This document shows, piece by piece, positions 14,516 to 22,891 of a stretch of DNA of 64,000 nucleotides. The position numbers and the translations under genes were made by a program. Each line of letters starts with the position of its first letter. The stretch's first letter is position 1. The stretch comes from Lachnospiraceae bacterium UBA7143. Lineage in GTDB: Bacteria > Bacillota > Clostridia > Lachnospirales > Lachnospiraceae. The notes below the pieces were generated by a model that was not told the origin of the DNA, ran no database searches, and worked only from the letters and a program-made list of their open reading frames with translations. The DNA is taken from NCBI GenBank assembly GCA_002491905.1, contig DKWV01000040.1:3318-67317 (forward strand), read 5' to 3'.

Positions 14516-15691
14516 ATGGAAAATAAGAAAAAACAGAGTCTTTGTCCGGCTTCCACGAAATGCGGGGGCTGCCAGTTTGTGGACATGCCCTACAAAGAGC
14601 AGTTAAAGAGAAAGCAGAAACGGACGGAGCAGCTTTTAAAACAATTTGGGAAGGTGAGACCGATCGTCGGCATGGCGGAGCCTGCCCACTACCGCAATAA
14701 AGTGCATGCGGTTTTTGCTTTTCAGAAAGGCAGGGGAATTGTTTCCGGGATTTATCAGGAAAAAAGTCACCGGGTGGTGCCTGTGGAGAACTGTCTTTTA
14801 GAGAATCAGAAAGCGGGGGAGATTATTCAGTCTGTGCGGGAACTGGCAAAATCTTTCAAGATAAAGGCATATGACGAGGACAGCGGGTATGGGCTGCTGC
14901 GCCATGTGCTTGTCCGTGTGGGACATGCCACCGGGGAAATCATGGTGGTGCTTGTGCTTGGATCACCGATTCTTCCTTCTAAGAAAAACTTCGTGAATGA
15001 GTTATGTAAACTTCACCCGGAGATTACCACGATTCTGGTCAATGTGAATAACAAGCGGACCAGCATGGTGCTGGGGGAAAGGGAACAGGTGATTTACGGC
15101 AAGGGTTATATTGAGGATGAGCTCTGCGGCAGACGGTTTAAGATATCCGCAAAATCCTTCTATCAGGTGAATTCCGTGCAGACGGAGGCACTTTACGCAA
15201 AGGCGGTTGAGTACGCGCAGCTTACGGGGAAAGAAACGGTGGTGGATGCCTACTGCGGCATCGGCACCATAGCTCTGGCGGTGGCGGGAGAGGCAGGCCG
15301 GGTCATCGGTGTGGAGCTGAATAAAGATGCGGTGCGGGATGCGGTCACAAACGCCAGGATCAACCAGATTAAAAACGCAGACTTTTACCAGAACGATGCC
15401 GGCAGGTTTTTGACGCAGATGGCTGAGGCGGAGGAGAAGGTGGACGTGGTGTTTATGGATCCGCCCAGAAGCGGCAGCACGGAGGAATTTCTGGATGCGC
15501 TGATCCGCATCCGCCCGGAGCGGGTGGTCTATATTTCCTGTGAGCCGGAGACACTGGCGAGGGATTTAAAATATCTGACGGAAAAGAGCAGTTACAGGGT
15601 GCAGGAGATTACGCCAGTGGATATGTTTCCGTTTACGGGGAATGTAGAGGTAATAACAAAGATACAGTTTGTGGAAAAGGGAAGAAAGTGA
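14516..15691 (+). CDS. RumA/TrmA-type 5-methyluridine methyltransferase
   Basis: 391 residues. It transfers a methyl group from S-adenosylmethionine to C5 of a uridine in rRNA or tRNA. Cys10, Cys16 and Cys19 (CPASTKCGGC) plus the Cys in VPVENCLL make up the four ligands of the family's iron-sulfur cluster. VVDAYCGIGTIAL is the SAM motif, FMDPPRSGS follows, and Cys342 in YISCEPETLARDL is the catalytic nucleophile. The N-terminal TRAM domain of many family members is absent, common in Clostridia. Which uridine is modified cannot be told from sequence. Confidence 0.88.
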   Translation: MENKKKQSLCPASTKCGGCQFVDMPYKEQLKRKQKRTEQLLKQFGKVRPIVGMAEPAHYRNKVHAVFAFQKGRGIVSGIYQEKSHRVVPVENCLLENQKAGEIIQSVRELAKSFKIKAYDEDSGYGLLRHVLVRVGHATGEIMVVLVLGSPILPSKKNFVNELCKLHPEITTILVNVNNKRTSMVLGEREQVIYGKGYIEDELCGRRFKISAKSFYQVNSVQTEALYAKAVEYAQLTGKETVVDAYCGIGTIALAVAGEAGRVIGVELNKDAVRDAVTNARINQIKNADFYQNDAGRFLTQMAEAEEKVDVVFMDPPRSGSTEEFLDALIRIRPERVVYISCEPETLARDLKYLTEKSSYRVQEITPVDMFPFTGNVEVITKIQFVEKGRK

Positions 15692-15745
15692 CGGACTAAA
15701 CCATCAGATGTCATGGCTCGGGAGCAATAATGGAGAAAAGCGCAT

Positions 15746-16813
15746 ATGGAAATGAATGTGAACATGATTCTGATGTGTTTTATTGCCGTTGGTGCGATAT
15801 TGGGCGGAGCGGATAAGATTCTGGGAAATCGATTCGGGCTTGGGCAGAAATTTGACGACGGATTTCTACTGATGGGATCTATGGCGCTCTCCATGACCGG
15901 TATCATTTGTCTTGCACCAATGTTATCTGCCCTGCTGGGGAATGTGATTTGTCCGGTCTTTTCTGCCGTTGGAATTGATCCTGCTATGTTTGGCTGTGTT
16001 CTGGCTATTGACATGGGCGGTTACCAACTGGCTATGGAGCTGGCTCAGGATTTGGAAATCGGACGTTTTTCCGGTATCATTGTGTCTTCTATGTTTGGCT
16101 GTACACTGGTGTTTACCATTCCGGTGGGGATGAGTGTCTTGCCGGAAGAGGATCGGCCGTTCTTTTTAAAGGGACTTTTGGCAGGATTGATTTCTCTGCC
16201 TGCTGGCCTCTTTGCTGGAGGCCTGTTTCAGGGGCTGTCATTTGTAACAATCCTACATCAGTGTCTTCCTATTTTCCTTGTATCCGCCGTTCTGCTTATG
16301 GGGCTGATCTGTTTCCCTGACAGGACAATCCGATTGTTTTCAGGCTTTGCCCGGCTGATTCAGGTAATAGCAACTGTCGGCCTTATGATTGCTGCCGTAC
16401 AGTATATCACAGGAGTCACTGTTTTGCCCAACCTTGCATCTCTTGATGATGCGTTGGAAATCGTGGGTTCTATCGCTATAGTTATGCTGGGCAGCTTACC
16501 GTTGGCGGAGCTGATACGCAGATGCCTGGCCGGACCGTTTCGGTGGATCAGCAGTAAGACCGGTATAAATGATGCCAGTACTACGGGGATTATTGTCGGC
16601 ACTATTACAGTCATGCCGGCATTGGCGATGGTACGGGATATGGATCCGCGTGGAAAGGTTTTGTGTGGAGCCTTTCTGGTCTGCGGTGCGTCTGCTTTCG
16701 CGGCTCATATGGGCTTTGCTTTCGGCACCCAGCCTGATTTGATTCTGCCTCTGTTGGGTGGAAAGTTTGCGGGCGCCATACTGGGTCTGGTTATTGCAAT
16801 GAGAATGACATAG
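15746..16813 (+). CDS. eutH: EutH-family ethanolamine transporter
   Basis: 355 residues, nearly all membrane segments (about 10-11). DKILGNRFGLGQKFDDGFL at the N-terminus, LAIDMGGYQLA, and HMGFAFGTQPDL near the C-terminus fit EutH. EutH brings ethanolamine into the cell. None of the other eut genes (ammonia lyase, shell proteins, regulators) is nearby, so this is an orphan copy: it may feed a distant eut locus or move a related amino alcohol. GGAG lies 12 bases before ATG. Confidence 0.85.
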   Translation: MEMNVNMILMCFIAVGAILGGADKILGNRFGLGQKFDDGFLLMGSMALSMTGIICLAPMLSALLGNVICPVFSAVGIDPAMFGCVLAIDMGGYQLAMELAQDLEIGRFSGIIVSSMFGCTLVFTIPVGMSVLPEEDRPFFLKGLLAGLISLPAGLFAGGLFQGLSFVTILHQCLPIFLVSAVLLMGLICFPDRTIRLFSGFARLIQVIATVGLMIAAVQYITGVTVLPNLASLDDALEIVGSIAIVMLGSLPLAELIRRCLAGPFRWISSKTGINDASTTGIIVGTITVMPALAMVRDMDPRGKVLCGAFLVCGASAFAAHMGFAFGTQPDLILPLLGGKFAGAILGLVIAMRMT

Positions 16814-16826
16814 TTGGAGGTTGATG

Positions 16827-17987
16827 ATGGTATCCTATTCCGATGACTGGGATGATGATAAAGAATATTTTGTGCGATATGAGAGGCGGCAGCGCATGCG
16901 GCAGGAGAGGCAGCGGCGCCTGAGAAGACGTCAGATATTTCAGCGTCTTCTGTTTTTGGGCGTACTTTGTATGGTAATGGTTAGTGTCGCTGTTTTTGCA
17001 AGGTCGAGAAAGAAAGCGGGAGAAGGGGAAAACGCGCAGGATCAGGCGATGGAAGCCGTGGAACAGCCGGACAGGCTGGCAATAGAAAAAATAACGGAGA
17101 GTCTCCCGGAGGAGGAAAGCGCGGAACCGGAGACGGAGGATGCGGAAGCGGAGGTGGAAACTCCTGTTTATCATTTTGAGGAGACGGAGGATACGGCTGT
17201 CATCGACAGTGCGGATGTTATCAGCACAAATGCGGTTCTGATGGATGAGGGCACGGATACGGTTGTCGCCGCGAAGGGAGCCAGGACGAGGATTATACCC
17301 GCTTCCATGACAAAAGTTTTAACGGTGTTGGTGGCGGCGGAAAATATCCCGGAAGAGAAGCTTGATGACACGTTCACGATGACGCGGGAGATCACAGATT
17401 ACGCCTATGTAAATGACTGCAGCTCCGTGGGGTTTCTGGACGGAGAGAAGGTGCCGGTACGGGATCTGTTTTACGGGACGGCCATGCAGTCCGGCGGGGA
17501 TGCAGCATTGGGACTGGCCACTTATGTGTCCGGATCACAGGAGGCTTTTGTCGCTCTGATGAATCAGAAACTGGAAGAACTCGGTATAGCAGACAGCACG
17601 CACTTTACCAACTGCGTCGGGCTTTATGACGAGGCCCATTACAGTACGGTCTATGATATGGCGGTCATGATGAAGGCCGCAATGCAAAACGATTTGTGCA
17701 GGGAGATCCTGTCGGCGCATATTTATACAACGAAACCGACCAGGGAGCATCCGGACGGCATTGAGATTTCCAACTGGTTCCTGCGCAGGATCGAGGATAA
17801 GGATACGGGAGGCGAGGTGCTCTGTGCCAAGACAGGGTATATCGTCCAGTCGAAAAACTGCGCGGTAAGTTTCGGCACCTTTGCGGGCGGGGAACCGTAT
17901 ATCTGTGTGACGGCGGGCTCCACCAGCGGTTGGCGGTGCATTTACGATCATGTGGAAATCTATAACAGGTATGTGCCGACAGAATAG
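16827..17987 (+). CDS. D-alanyl-D-alanine carboxypeptidase (PBP5/DacF type)
   Basis: 386 residues from ATG 16827 (TTGGAGG six bases before). A basic Arg-rich start is followed by one membrane segment (about 35-55), then an acidic linker, then the penicillin-binding fold. Active-site motifs: Ser160-x-x-Lys163 (PASMTK), SGGD in place of SxN, and Lys335-Thr-Gly (CAKTGY). It trims the terminal D-Ala of peptidoglycan stem peptides outside the membrane. The N-terminal anchor instead of a cleaved signal and C-terminal amphipathic helix is a variant seen in Clostridia. Confidence 0.88.
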   Translation: MVSYSDDWDDDKEYFVRYERRQRMRQERQRRLRRRQIFQRLLFLGVLCMVMVSVAVFARSRKKAGEGENAQDQAMEAVEQPDRLAIEKITESLPEEESAEPETEDAEAEVETPVYHFEETEDTAVIDSADVISTNAVLMDEGTDTVVAAKGARTRIIPASMTKVLTVLVAAENIPEEKLDDTFTMTREITDYAYVNDCSSVGFLDGEKVPVRDLFYGTAMQSGGDAALGLATYVSGSQEAFVALMNQKLEELGIADSTHFTNCVGLYDEAHYSTVYDMAVMMKAAMQNDLCREILSAHIYTTKPTREHPDGIEISNWFLRRIEDKDTGGEVLCAKTGYIVQSKNCAVSFGTFAGGEPYICVTAGSTSGWRCIYDHVEIYNRYVPTE

Positions 17988-17998
17988 GAGGGCAGACA

Positions 17999-18319
17999 AT
18001 GGCGACGACAAAGGAATTTCATGATTATGTGGTGGGAAATCTGCAGAGAGTGGGAGATGTGACCACCAGAAAGATGATGGGCGAGTACTGCGTCTACTTT
18101 CAGGGGAAGCTGATCGGGGATATCTGTGACAACTGTCTGTTCTTAAAACCTACGGAGTCAGTGCTGCGTCTGCTGCCGGATGCGGACAGGGATTACCCCT
18201 ATGAGGGCTCCAAAACGCAGATGGTGATGGTGGAGGATGTGGAGAACGAGGCGCTGATGGCGGAAATCTTACGGGAGATGTACAGGGAGCTGCCGGAGCC
18301 GAAGAAAAAGAAAAAGTAG
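17999..18319 (+). CDS. TfoX N-terminal-domain protein
   Basis: 106 residues: VTTRKMMGEYCVYFQGKLIG followed by ICDNCLFLKPTE, the pattern of the TfoX/Sxy N-terminal domain, ending in a Lys-rich tail. In Proteobacteria Sxy controls competence; the short stand-alone form in Firmicutes has no known role. ATG with GGAGG nine bases upstream, 11 bases after dacF, so cotranscribed with it. Confidence 0.8.
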   Translation: MATTKEFHDYVVGNLQRVGDVTTRKMMGEYCVYFQGKLIGDICDNCLFLKPTESVLRLLPDADRDYPYEGSKTQMVMVEDVENEALMAEILREMYRELPEPKKKKK

Positions 18320-18354
18320 CAGTTTGGAGATTTTTAACAGACGAGGAGAGGACC

Positions 18355-18930
18355 ATGCCGAACACAAATACGACGAAAGCCGCATTAGGAGAATCTCTGA
18401 AAAAACTGGTTCTGACAAAACGGCTGGAAAAGATAACGATCAACGATCTCACGGCGGACTGTGGCATCAGCCGGATGGCTTTCTATTATCATTTTAAGGA
18501 TATTTATGATCTGGTGGAGTGGGTCTGTGTTGAGGACGGAAAGAAGGCTCTGCAGGGGAAGAAGACCTACGAGACCTGGCAGGAGGGAATGAGTCAGGTC
18601 TTTGAAGCTGTCTTGGAGAACAAGGCGTTTATTCTGAATGTGTACCGCAGCATTGGCAGGGAAAGGGTGGAAGGGTATCTCTACAAGTTTACATATGACA
18701 TGCTGAAGGAAGTGGTGGAGGACAGGTGCCGGGGCGTGGAACTGTCGACAGAGCACAAGGAATTTATCGCCGACTTTTACAAGTACGGATTTGTGGGGAT
18801 CATGCTTGACTGGATCGGCCACGGCATGAAGGAGGATTATGAGGAGATTGTGGAAAATATGGGAGTGGTGCTCCACGGGAATCTGGTGCGCTCCATCAAA
18901 AATTTTGAAAAGGCGAATACCGGCGGGTGA
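18355..18930 (+). CDS. TetR/AcrR-family regulator
   Basis: 191 residues. Residues 10-55 hold the HTH (KITINDLTADCGISRMAFYYHF followed by KDIYDL), with the aromatic F-Y-Y-H-F typical of TetR family. The C-terminal part resembles the dihydroxyacetone kinase regulator-type subgroup (TetR_C_7-like), ending in a helix with GIMLDWIGHGMKEDYEEI. It precedes the oleate hydratase gene, separated by a strong terminator, so it may regulate that gene from its own transcript; this is inference from position. Confidence 0.82.
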   Translation: MPNTNTTKAALGESLKKLVLTKRLEKITINDLTADCGISRMAFYYHFKDIYDLVEWVCVEDGKKALQGKKTYETWQEGMSQVFEAVLENKAFILNVYRSIGRERVEGYLYKFTYDMLKEVVEDRCRGVELSTEHKEFIADFYKYGFVGIMLDWIGHGMKEDYEEIVENMGVVLHGNLVRSIKNFEKANTGG

Positions 18931-18962
18931 TTTAGAAATACTTCCCACGCTATGCAAACAGG

Positions 18963-18998
18963 GCGGAATGATAAGTTTTTTATCATTTCGCTTTTTTT
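18963..18998 (+). terminator. Intrinsic terminator after the TetR gene
   Basis: GCGGAATGATAA pairs with TTATCATTTCGC (one G-U), followed by TTTTTTT. A textbook terminator. Confidence 0.85.
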
Positions 18999-19003
18999 GT
19001 AAA

Positions 19004-19032
19004 TTGGTAAAAATAAGCAAAATGGATATGAT
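19004..19032 (+). promoter_or_regulatory. Promoter of the oleate hydratase gene
   Basis: TTGGTA, 17 bases, TATGAT, starting six bases after the TetR terminator and leaving a 5' leader of about 65 bases. Confidence 0.65.
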
Positions 19033-19104
19033 AGCTTTAGTAAAGAAAACGGAAACCGGGGCGGGAACGCGAAAACCGCCGGAATCGGGAAAGGTGGAAC
19101 ACAT

Positions 19105-21129
19105 ATGGCAAATAAGAAGAGTATCGGACTTGGCGTGGCGGCTGTGGCGGCAGCAGGAGCGGGCGCGGCGCTGGCGGCAAAGAACCTGAAAAAAAGCGCC
19201 CACGTGGGGCTTGAACATGCACAGACGGAGGGCAGCGGTTATGACGGGGCAAATGCGGGAGAAGCGGCGGCGAAGCACCGAAAATATACCGAACTTGACT
19301 ATCGCAATACCGAGCTTGGAAGGTATGACAAAAACAGCAAGGGCATTTATTATTCGAATGGTAATTATGAAGCGTTTGCGAGACCGAAAAAGCCGGACGG
19401 GGTGGATGAAAAAAACGCCTACATTGTGGGAAGCGGCCTGGCCTCTCTGGCGGCGGCCTGCTTTTTAGTCCGTGACGGACAGATGCCCGGCAGTCATATT
19501 CATATATTAGAAGCTATGGATATCGCGGGCGGCGCCTGCGACGGGATCAACGATCCCACCAGAGGCTATGTGATGCGCGGCGGCAGGGAGATGGAGAACC
19601 ATTTCGAGTGTCTGTGGGACTTGTTCCGCAGTATTCCTTCCATCGAGACGCCGGGGGTGTCGGTGTTAGATGAATATTACTGGCTGAACAAGGAGGATCC
19701 GAACTACTCCCTCTGTCGCGCCACCGTGAACAGGGGGCAGGACGCCCACACAGACGGTAAATTCAATCTGAGCCAGAAGGGCTGCATGGAGATTATGAAG
19801 CTCTTTATGACAAAGGATGAGGATCTCTACGATAAGACCATTGAGGATGTTTTCGACGAGGAGGTGTTTGACTCTACCTTCTGGCTGTACTGGCGCACCA
19901 TGTTTGCCTTTGAGAACTGGCACAGCGCACTGGAGATGAAGCTGTACTTCCAGCGGTTTATCCATCATATCGCGGGACTGCCGGATTTCAGCGCACTGAA
20001 ATTTACGAAATATAATCAGTATGAATCCCTGATCCTGCCCATGCAGAAATATCTGGAGGCAGCGGGGGTTGACTTCCAGTTTAACACGGAAGTGACCAAC
20101 GTGATCTTTGGATTTGAGGGAGATAAGAAGATTGCAAAGGCAATCGAGTGCAAGGTGAAGGGCGTGGAGAAGGGTATTATGTTAACCGAAAACGACCTTG
20201 TCTTTGTGACCAACGGAAGCTGCACCGAGGGGACGATTTACGGCGACCAGAACCATGCGCCCAACGGGGATGCGGAAGTGCGCACGAGTGGCTGCTGGAG
20301 TCTCTGGAAAAATATTGCGAAGCAGGATCCTTCCTTTGGACATCCTGAGAAGTTCTGCTCCGATGTGTCTAAGACGAACTGGGAGTCCGCCACCATCACC
20401 ACGCAGGATGAGAAGATTCTGCCTTATATTGAAAATATCTGCAAGCGCGATCCCCGAAGCGGCAAGGTGGTGACAGGCGGCATCGTGAGCTGTCAGGATT
20501 CCTCATGGCTCCTCAGCTGGACCATCAACAGACAGGGACAGTTTAAAGACCAGGATAAGAATAAGGTCTGTGTCTGGGTGTACGGTCTCTTCACGGATGT
20601 GGAGGGCGATTATGTGAAGAAGCCCATGAAGGACTGCACCGGTAAGGAGATCACGCAGGAGTGGCTCTATCATCTGGGTGTGCCTGTGGAGGAGATCGAT
20701 GAATTGGCTGAGAAGAGCGCGGTGTGTGTGCCTACCATGATGCCTTATATCACGGCATTCTTCATGCCGAGGACGGCGGGAGACAGACCAGACGTGATTC
20801 CCGACGGCTGCGTGAACTTCGCCTTTCTGGGACAGTTCGCCCAGACGCCGAGAGACACTGTGTTCACCACCGAATATTCTGTCAGGACGGCCATGGAAGC
20901 CGTTTACGGGCTGCTGGGTGTGGACAGGGGCGTGCCAGAGGTGTGGGGCAGCGTATATGATATTCGTGAACTGCTTTCCAGCAGTGTGAAGCTGATGGAC
21001 GGCAAGTCTCCGCTGGAGATCAATCTGGGACCGCTCAATCCCGTGAAGAAGCTGCTGCTTAAACTGGTGAGAGGTACGGTGGTCGAGAAGGTGATGCGGG
21101 ATCAGGGCGTTTTGAAGGAATGGATGTAA
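19105..21129 (+). CDS. ohyA: Oleate hydratase (myosin-cross-reactive antigen family)
   Basis: 674 residues. It adds water to the cis-9 double bond of oleate and related unsaturated fatty acids, giving 10-hydroxystearate, a detoxification of host fatty acids. The FAD dinucleotide-binding loop is YIVGSGLASLAAACFL (residues about 108-123), followed by HILEAMDIAGGACDG and the family motif RGGREMENHFEC.LWDLF. The first 30 residues are an Ala-rich hydrophobic segment (GLGVAAVAAAGAGAALAAKN) that could act as a membrane anchor, longer than in the soluble enzymes. Length without it agrees with the family. Confidence 0.92.
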   Translation: MANKKSIGLGVAAVAAAGAGAALAAKNLKKSAHVGLEHAQTEGSGYDGANAGEAAAKHRKYTELDYRNTELGRYDKNSKGIYYSNGNYEAFARPKKPDGVDEKNAYIVGSGLASLAAACFLVRDGQMPGSHIHILEAMDIAGGACDGINDPTRGYVMRGGREMENHFECLWDLFRSIPSIETPGVSVLDEYYWLNKEDPNYSLCRATVNRGQDAHTDGKFNLSQKGCMEIMKLFMTKDEDLYDKTIEDVFDEEVFDSTFWLYWRTMFAFENWHSALEMKLYFQRFIHHIAGLPDFSALKFTKYNQYESLILPMQKYLEAAGVDFQFNTEVTNVIFGFEGDKKIAKAIECKVKGVEKGIMLTENDLVFVTNGSCTEGTIYGDQNHAPNGDAEVRTSGCWSLWKNIAKQDPSFGHPEKFCSDVSKTNWESATITTQDEKILPYIENICKRDPRSGKVVTGGIVSCQDSSWLLSWTINRQGQFKDQDKNKVCVWVYGLFTDVEGDYVKKPMKDCTGKEITQEWLYHLGVPVEEIDELAEKSAVCVPTMMPYITAFFMPRTAGDRPDVIPDGCVNFAFLGQFAQTPRDTVFTTEYSVRTAMEAVYGLLGVDRGVPEVWGSVYDIRELLSSSVKLMDGKSPLEINLGPLNPVKKLLLKLVRGTVVEKVMRDQGVLKEWM

Positions 21130-21164
21130 GACTATACTATAATGGGAGAGTTTTAAAGGGGTGG

Positions 21165-21196
21165 AAAACAGGCGGCGTGATTGCGTTGCCTGTTTT
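21165..21196 (+). terminator. Hairpin after oleate hydratase
   Basis: AAAACAGGC and GCCTGTTTT pair around a 14-base loop. The right arm ends in TTTT and the left arm starts with AAAA, so it may act in both directions. Confidence 0.6.
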
Positions 21197-21224
21197 GCAC
21201 TGCGGCTAATATATTAACTAAAAC

Positions 21225-21253
21225 TTGTATTTTTTGAAGAAATGGGATAATAT
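21225..21253 (+). promoter_or_regulatory. Promoter of hipBA, probably giving a leaderless mRNA
   Basis: TTGTAT, 17 bases, TAATAT. Only seven bases separate the -10 element from ATG 21261, so transcription should begin at or within one base of the start codon. There is no Shine-Dalgarno sequence, which fits. Confidence 0.6.
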
Positions 21254-21260
21254 AATAGCT

Positions 21261-21548
21261 ATGAATGCAAATTATTCTTTTCTTTCAAAAACACCGGGAG
21301 AGATGCAGGATATGATTGCAGGGCGTTTGCGCGCGATCCGCAGAAAGCGGAAAGTATCACAGAAAAGACTGAGCGAATTATCGGGAGTAAGCCTGGGTTC
21401 TGTGAAGCGGTTTGAGCAAAGCGGCGAAATCTCCTTTCTCTCCCTGATTAAAATTGCATACGCGCTGGGACTTAATGGTGAGCTGGAGCATTTGTTTGAG
21501 GAGGCGCCGCCGTTGTCGATAGAGGAGATAATTCATGGACAGGATTGA
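21261..21548 (+). CDS. hipB: HipB-like antitoxin / XRE regulator
   Basis: 95 residues from ATG 21261. Residues 20-75 are a Cro/C1-type HTH: LRAIRRKRKVSQKRLSELSG followed by VSLGSVKRFE. It overlaps the HipA-like toxin gene by 14 bases. In known HipBA pairs HipB neutralises the toxin and represses the operon. The apparent lack of a ribosome site is explained by the promoter position. Confidence 0.82.
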   Translation: MNANYSFLSKTPGEMQDMIAGRLRAIRRKRKVSQKRLSELSGVSLGSVKRFEQSGEISFLSLIKIAYALGLNGELEHLFEEAPPLSIEEIIHGQD

Positions 21549-22668
21549 ACATTTGGATGTGTTTTACCATGAGAGAAAAGTCGGCACTTTGGCAATGTAT
21601 CAAAAGTATTTGGCAGCCTTTGCCTATGGGCAGGAATGGCTGGAAAACGGATTCCCGATCAGCCCCTTTTCCCTGCCGCTGGAGAAAAGAGTGTTTGTCC
21701 CGCGCATGGATCCCTTTGACGGTTTGTTTGGCGTTTTTGCGGACAGCCTTCCGGATGGGTGGGGACGGTTTCTGGTGGATCGGCTGATGCTGAAAAAAGG
21801 GATAGAGCCTGCAGCGGTCGGAGTCCTGAACAGGCTTGCCATTGTGGGAGATTCTGGCATGGGTGCGCTTTCCTATCGACCTGCGGTTCACTTGAATGAA
21901 GGCGTTTGTGTAGTGGAGCTGGATCGGATTGCTGGAGAGTGCGAGAAGCTGCTTAAGACAGAATATACAGAGGACTTGGATCGGCTGTTTCGGCTGGGCG
22001 GGTCTTCTGGGGGAGCACGTCCAAAAATTCTGACGGAAATAGGCGGGGAAGAGTGGATCATCAAATTTCCCTCTTATGACGATCCGAAGGACATCGGAAA
22101 GCAGGAGTATGAATACTCGCTGTGTGCAAAAGAATGTGGCATTGAGATGGCACAGACACGGCTTTTTCCCTCTGAGAGGTGTGCTGGTTACTTTGGCGCG
22201 AAACGGTTTGACCGCAGGAAGGATGCCGACGGGCAGGAGAGCAGAGTACATATGCTTTCCGTCAGCGCTGTTTTGGAGACATCTCATCGGATTCCTAATC
22301 TGGATTATCATCTTTTGATGAAGCTGACGTTGGAAATCACGAAAGATTTTTCGGAAGTGCTGAGATTATTCCGCCTTATGTGCTTCAACGTGTTTTCACA
22401 CAACCGGGACGATCATTCCAAGAATTTCTCTTTTTTATATGATGAGCAGAATGCCTGCTACCGGCTTGCGCCCGCGTATGACCTCACTTACAGCAGCTCG
22501 TTGAATGGGGAACACGCGACCACCGTAAACGGAAGTGGGATGACCCCGGGTATGGAGGATATACTGGCGGTGGCTGATAAAATAGGGATTCGGAAGGCGC
22601 AGGCGGGGAAAATCGCGCACGATATCAGGGACTGCGTCAATGATATGCTTGCGCCGTATCTGCGATAG
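21535..22668 (+). CDS. hipA: HipA-like serine/threonine kinase toxin
   Basis: 377 residues. An N-terminal HipA_N-type domain (LEKRVFVPRMDPFDGLFGVF.DSLPDGWG) is followed by the kinase domain with its flexible Gly-rich loop at residues 155-164 (GGSSGGARPK), catalytic Asp292 within NRDDHSKN and metal-binding Asp in APAYDLTYS. HipA toxins phosphorylate aminoacyl-tRNA synthetases such as GltX and cause dormancy. All catalytic residues are present, so it should be active. Translation is coupled to the antitoxin. Confidence 0.9.
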   Translation: MDRIEHLDVFYHERKVGTLAMYQKYLAAFAYGQEWLENGFPISPFSLPLEKRVFVPRMDPFDGLFGVFADSLPDGWGRFLVDRLMLKKGIEPAAVGVLNRLAIVGDSGMGALSYRPAVHLNEGVCVVELDRIAGECEKLLKTEYTEDLDRLFRLGGSSGGARPKILTEIGGEEWIIKFPSYDDPKDIGKQEYEYSLCAKECGIEMAQTRLFPSERCAGYFGAKRFDRRKDADGQESRVHMLSVSAVLETSHRIPNLDYHLLMKLTLEITKDFSEVLRLFRLMCFNVFSHNRDDHSKNFSFLYDEQNACYRLAPAYDLTYSSSLNGEHATTVNGSGMTPGMEDILAVADKIGIRKAQAGKIAHDIRDCVNDMLAPYLR

Positions 22669-22760
22669 GGCGCTTTGCGTGATGATCCACATCGTTCAGT
22701 TTTCTTTATTGAAATAGGATTTAATGATAAATAGGGAAGAGCCAGGAACCACAATAATGA

Positions 22761-22788
22761 TTGACTTTCAGCGTCTATATGCTACGAT
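22761..22788 (+). promoter_or_regulatory. Candidate promoter of the chemoreceptor gene
   Basis: TTGACT, 16 bases, TACGAT. A spacing of 16 and an imperfect -10 make this uncertain. Confidence 0.4.
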
Positions 22789-22891
22789 AAACTTATATTG
22801 ATTTTATAGGACGGAACTGCGTGTTTTATGAATGCGCAGAATGTAAAAAAGATATGGGAACCTTACGCCGTATTTGGAAAGGGAAAACGGG

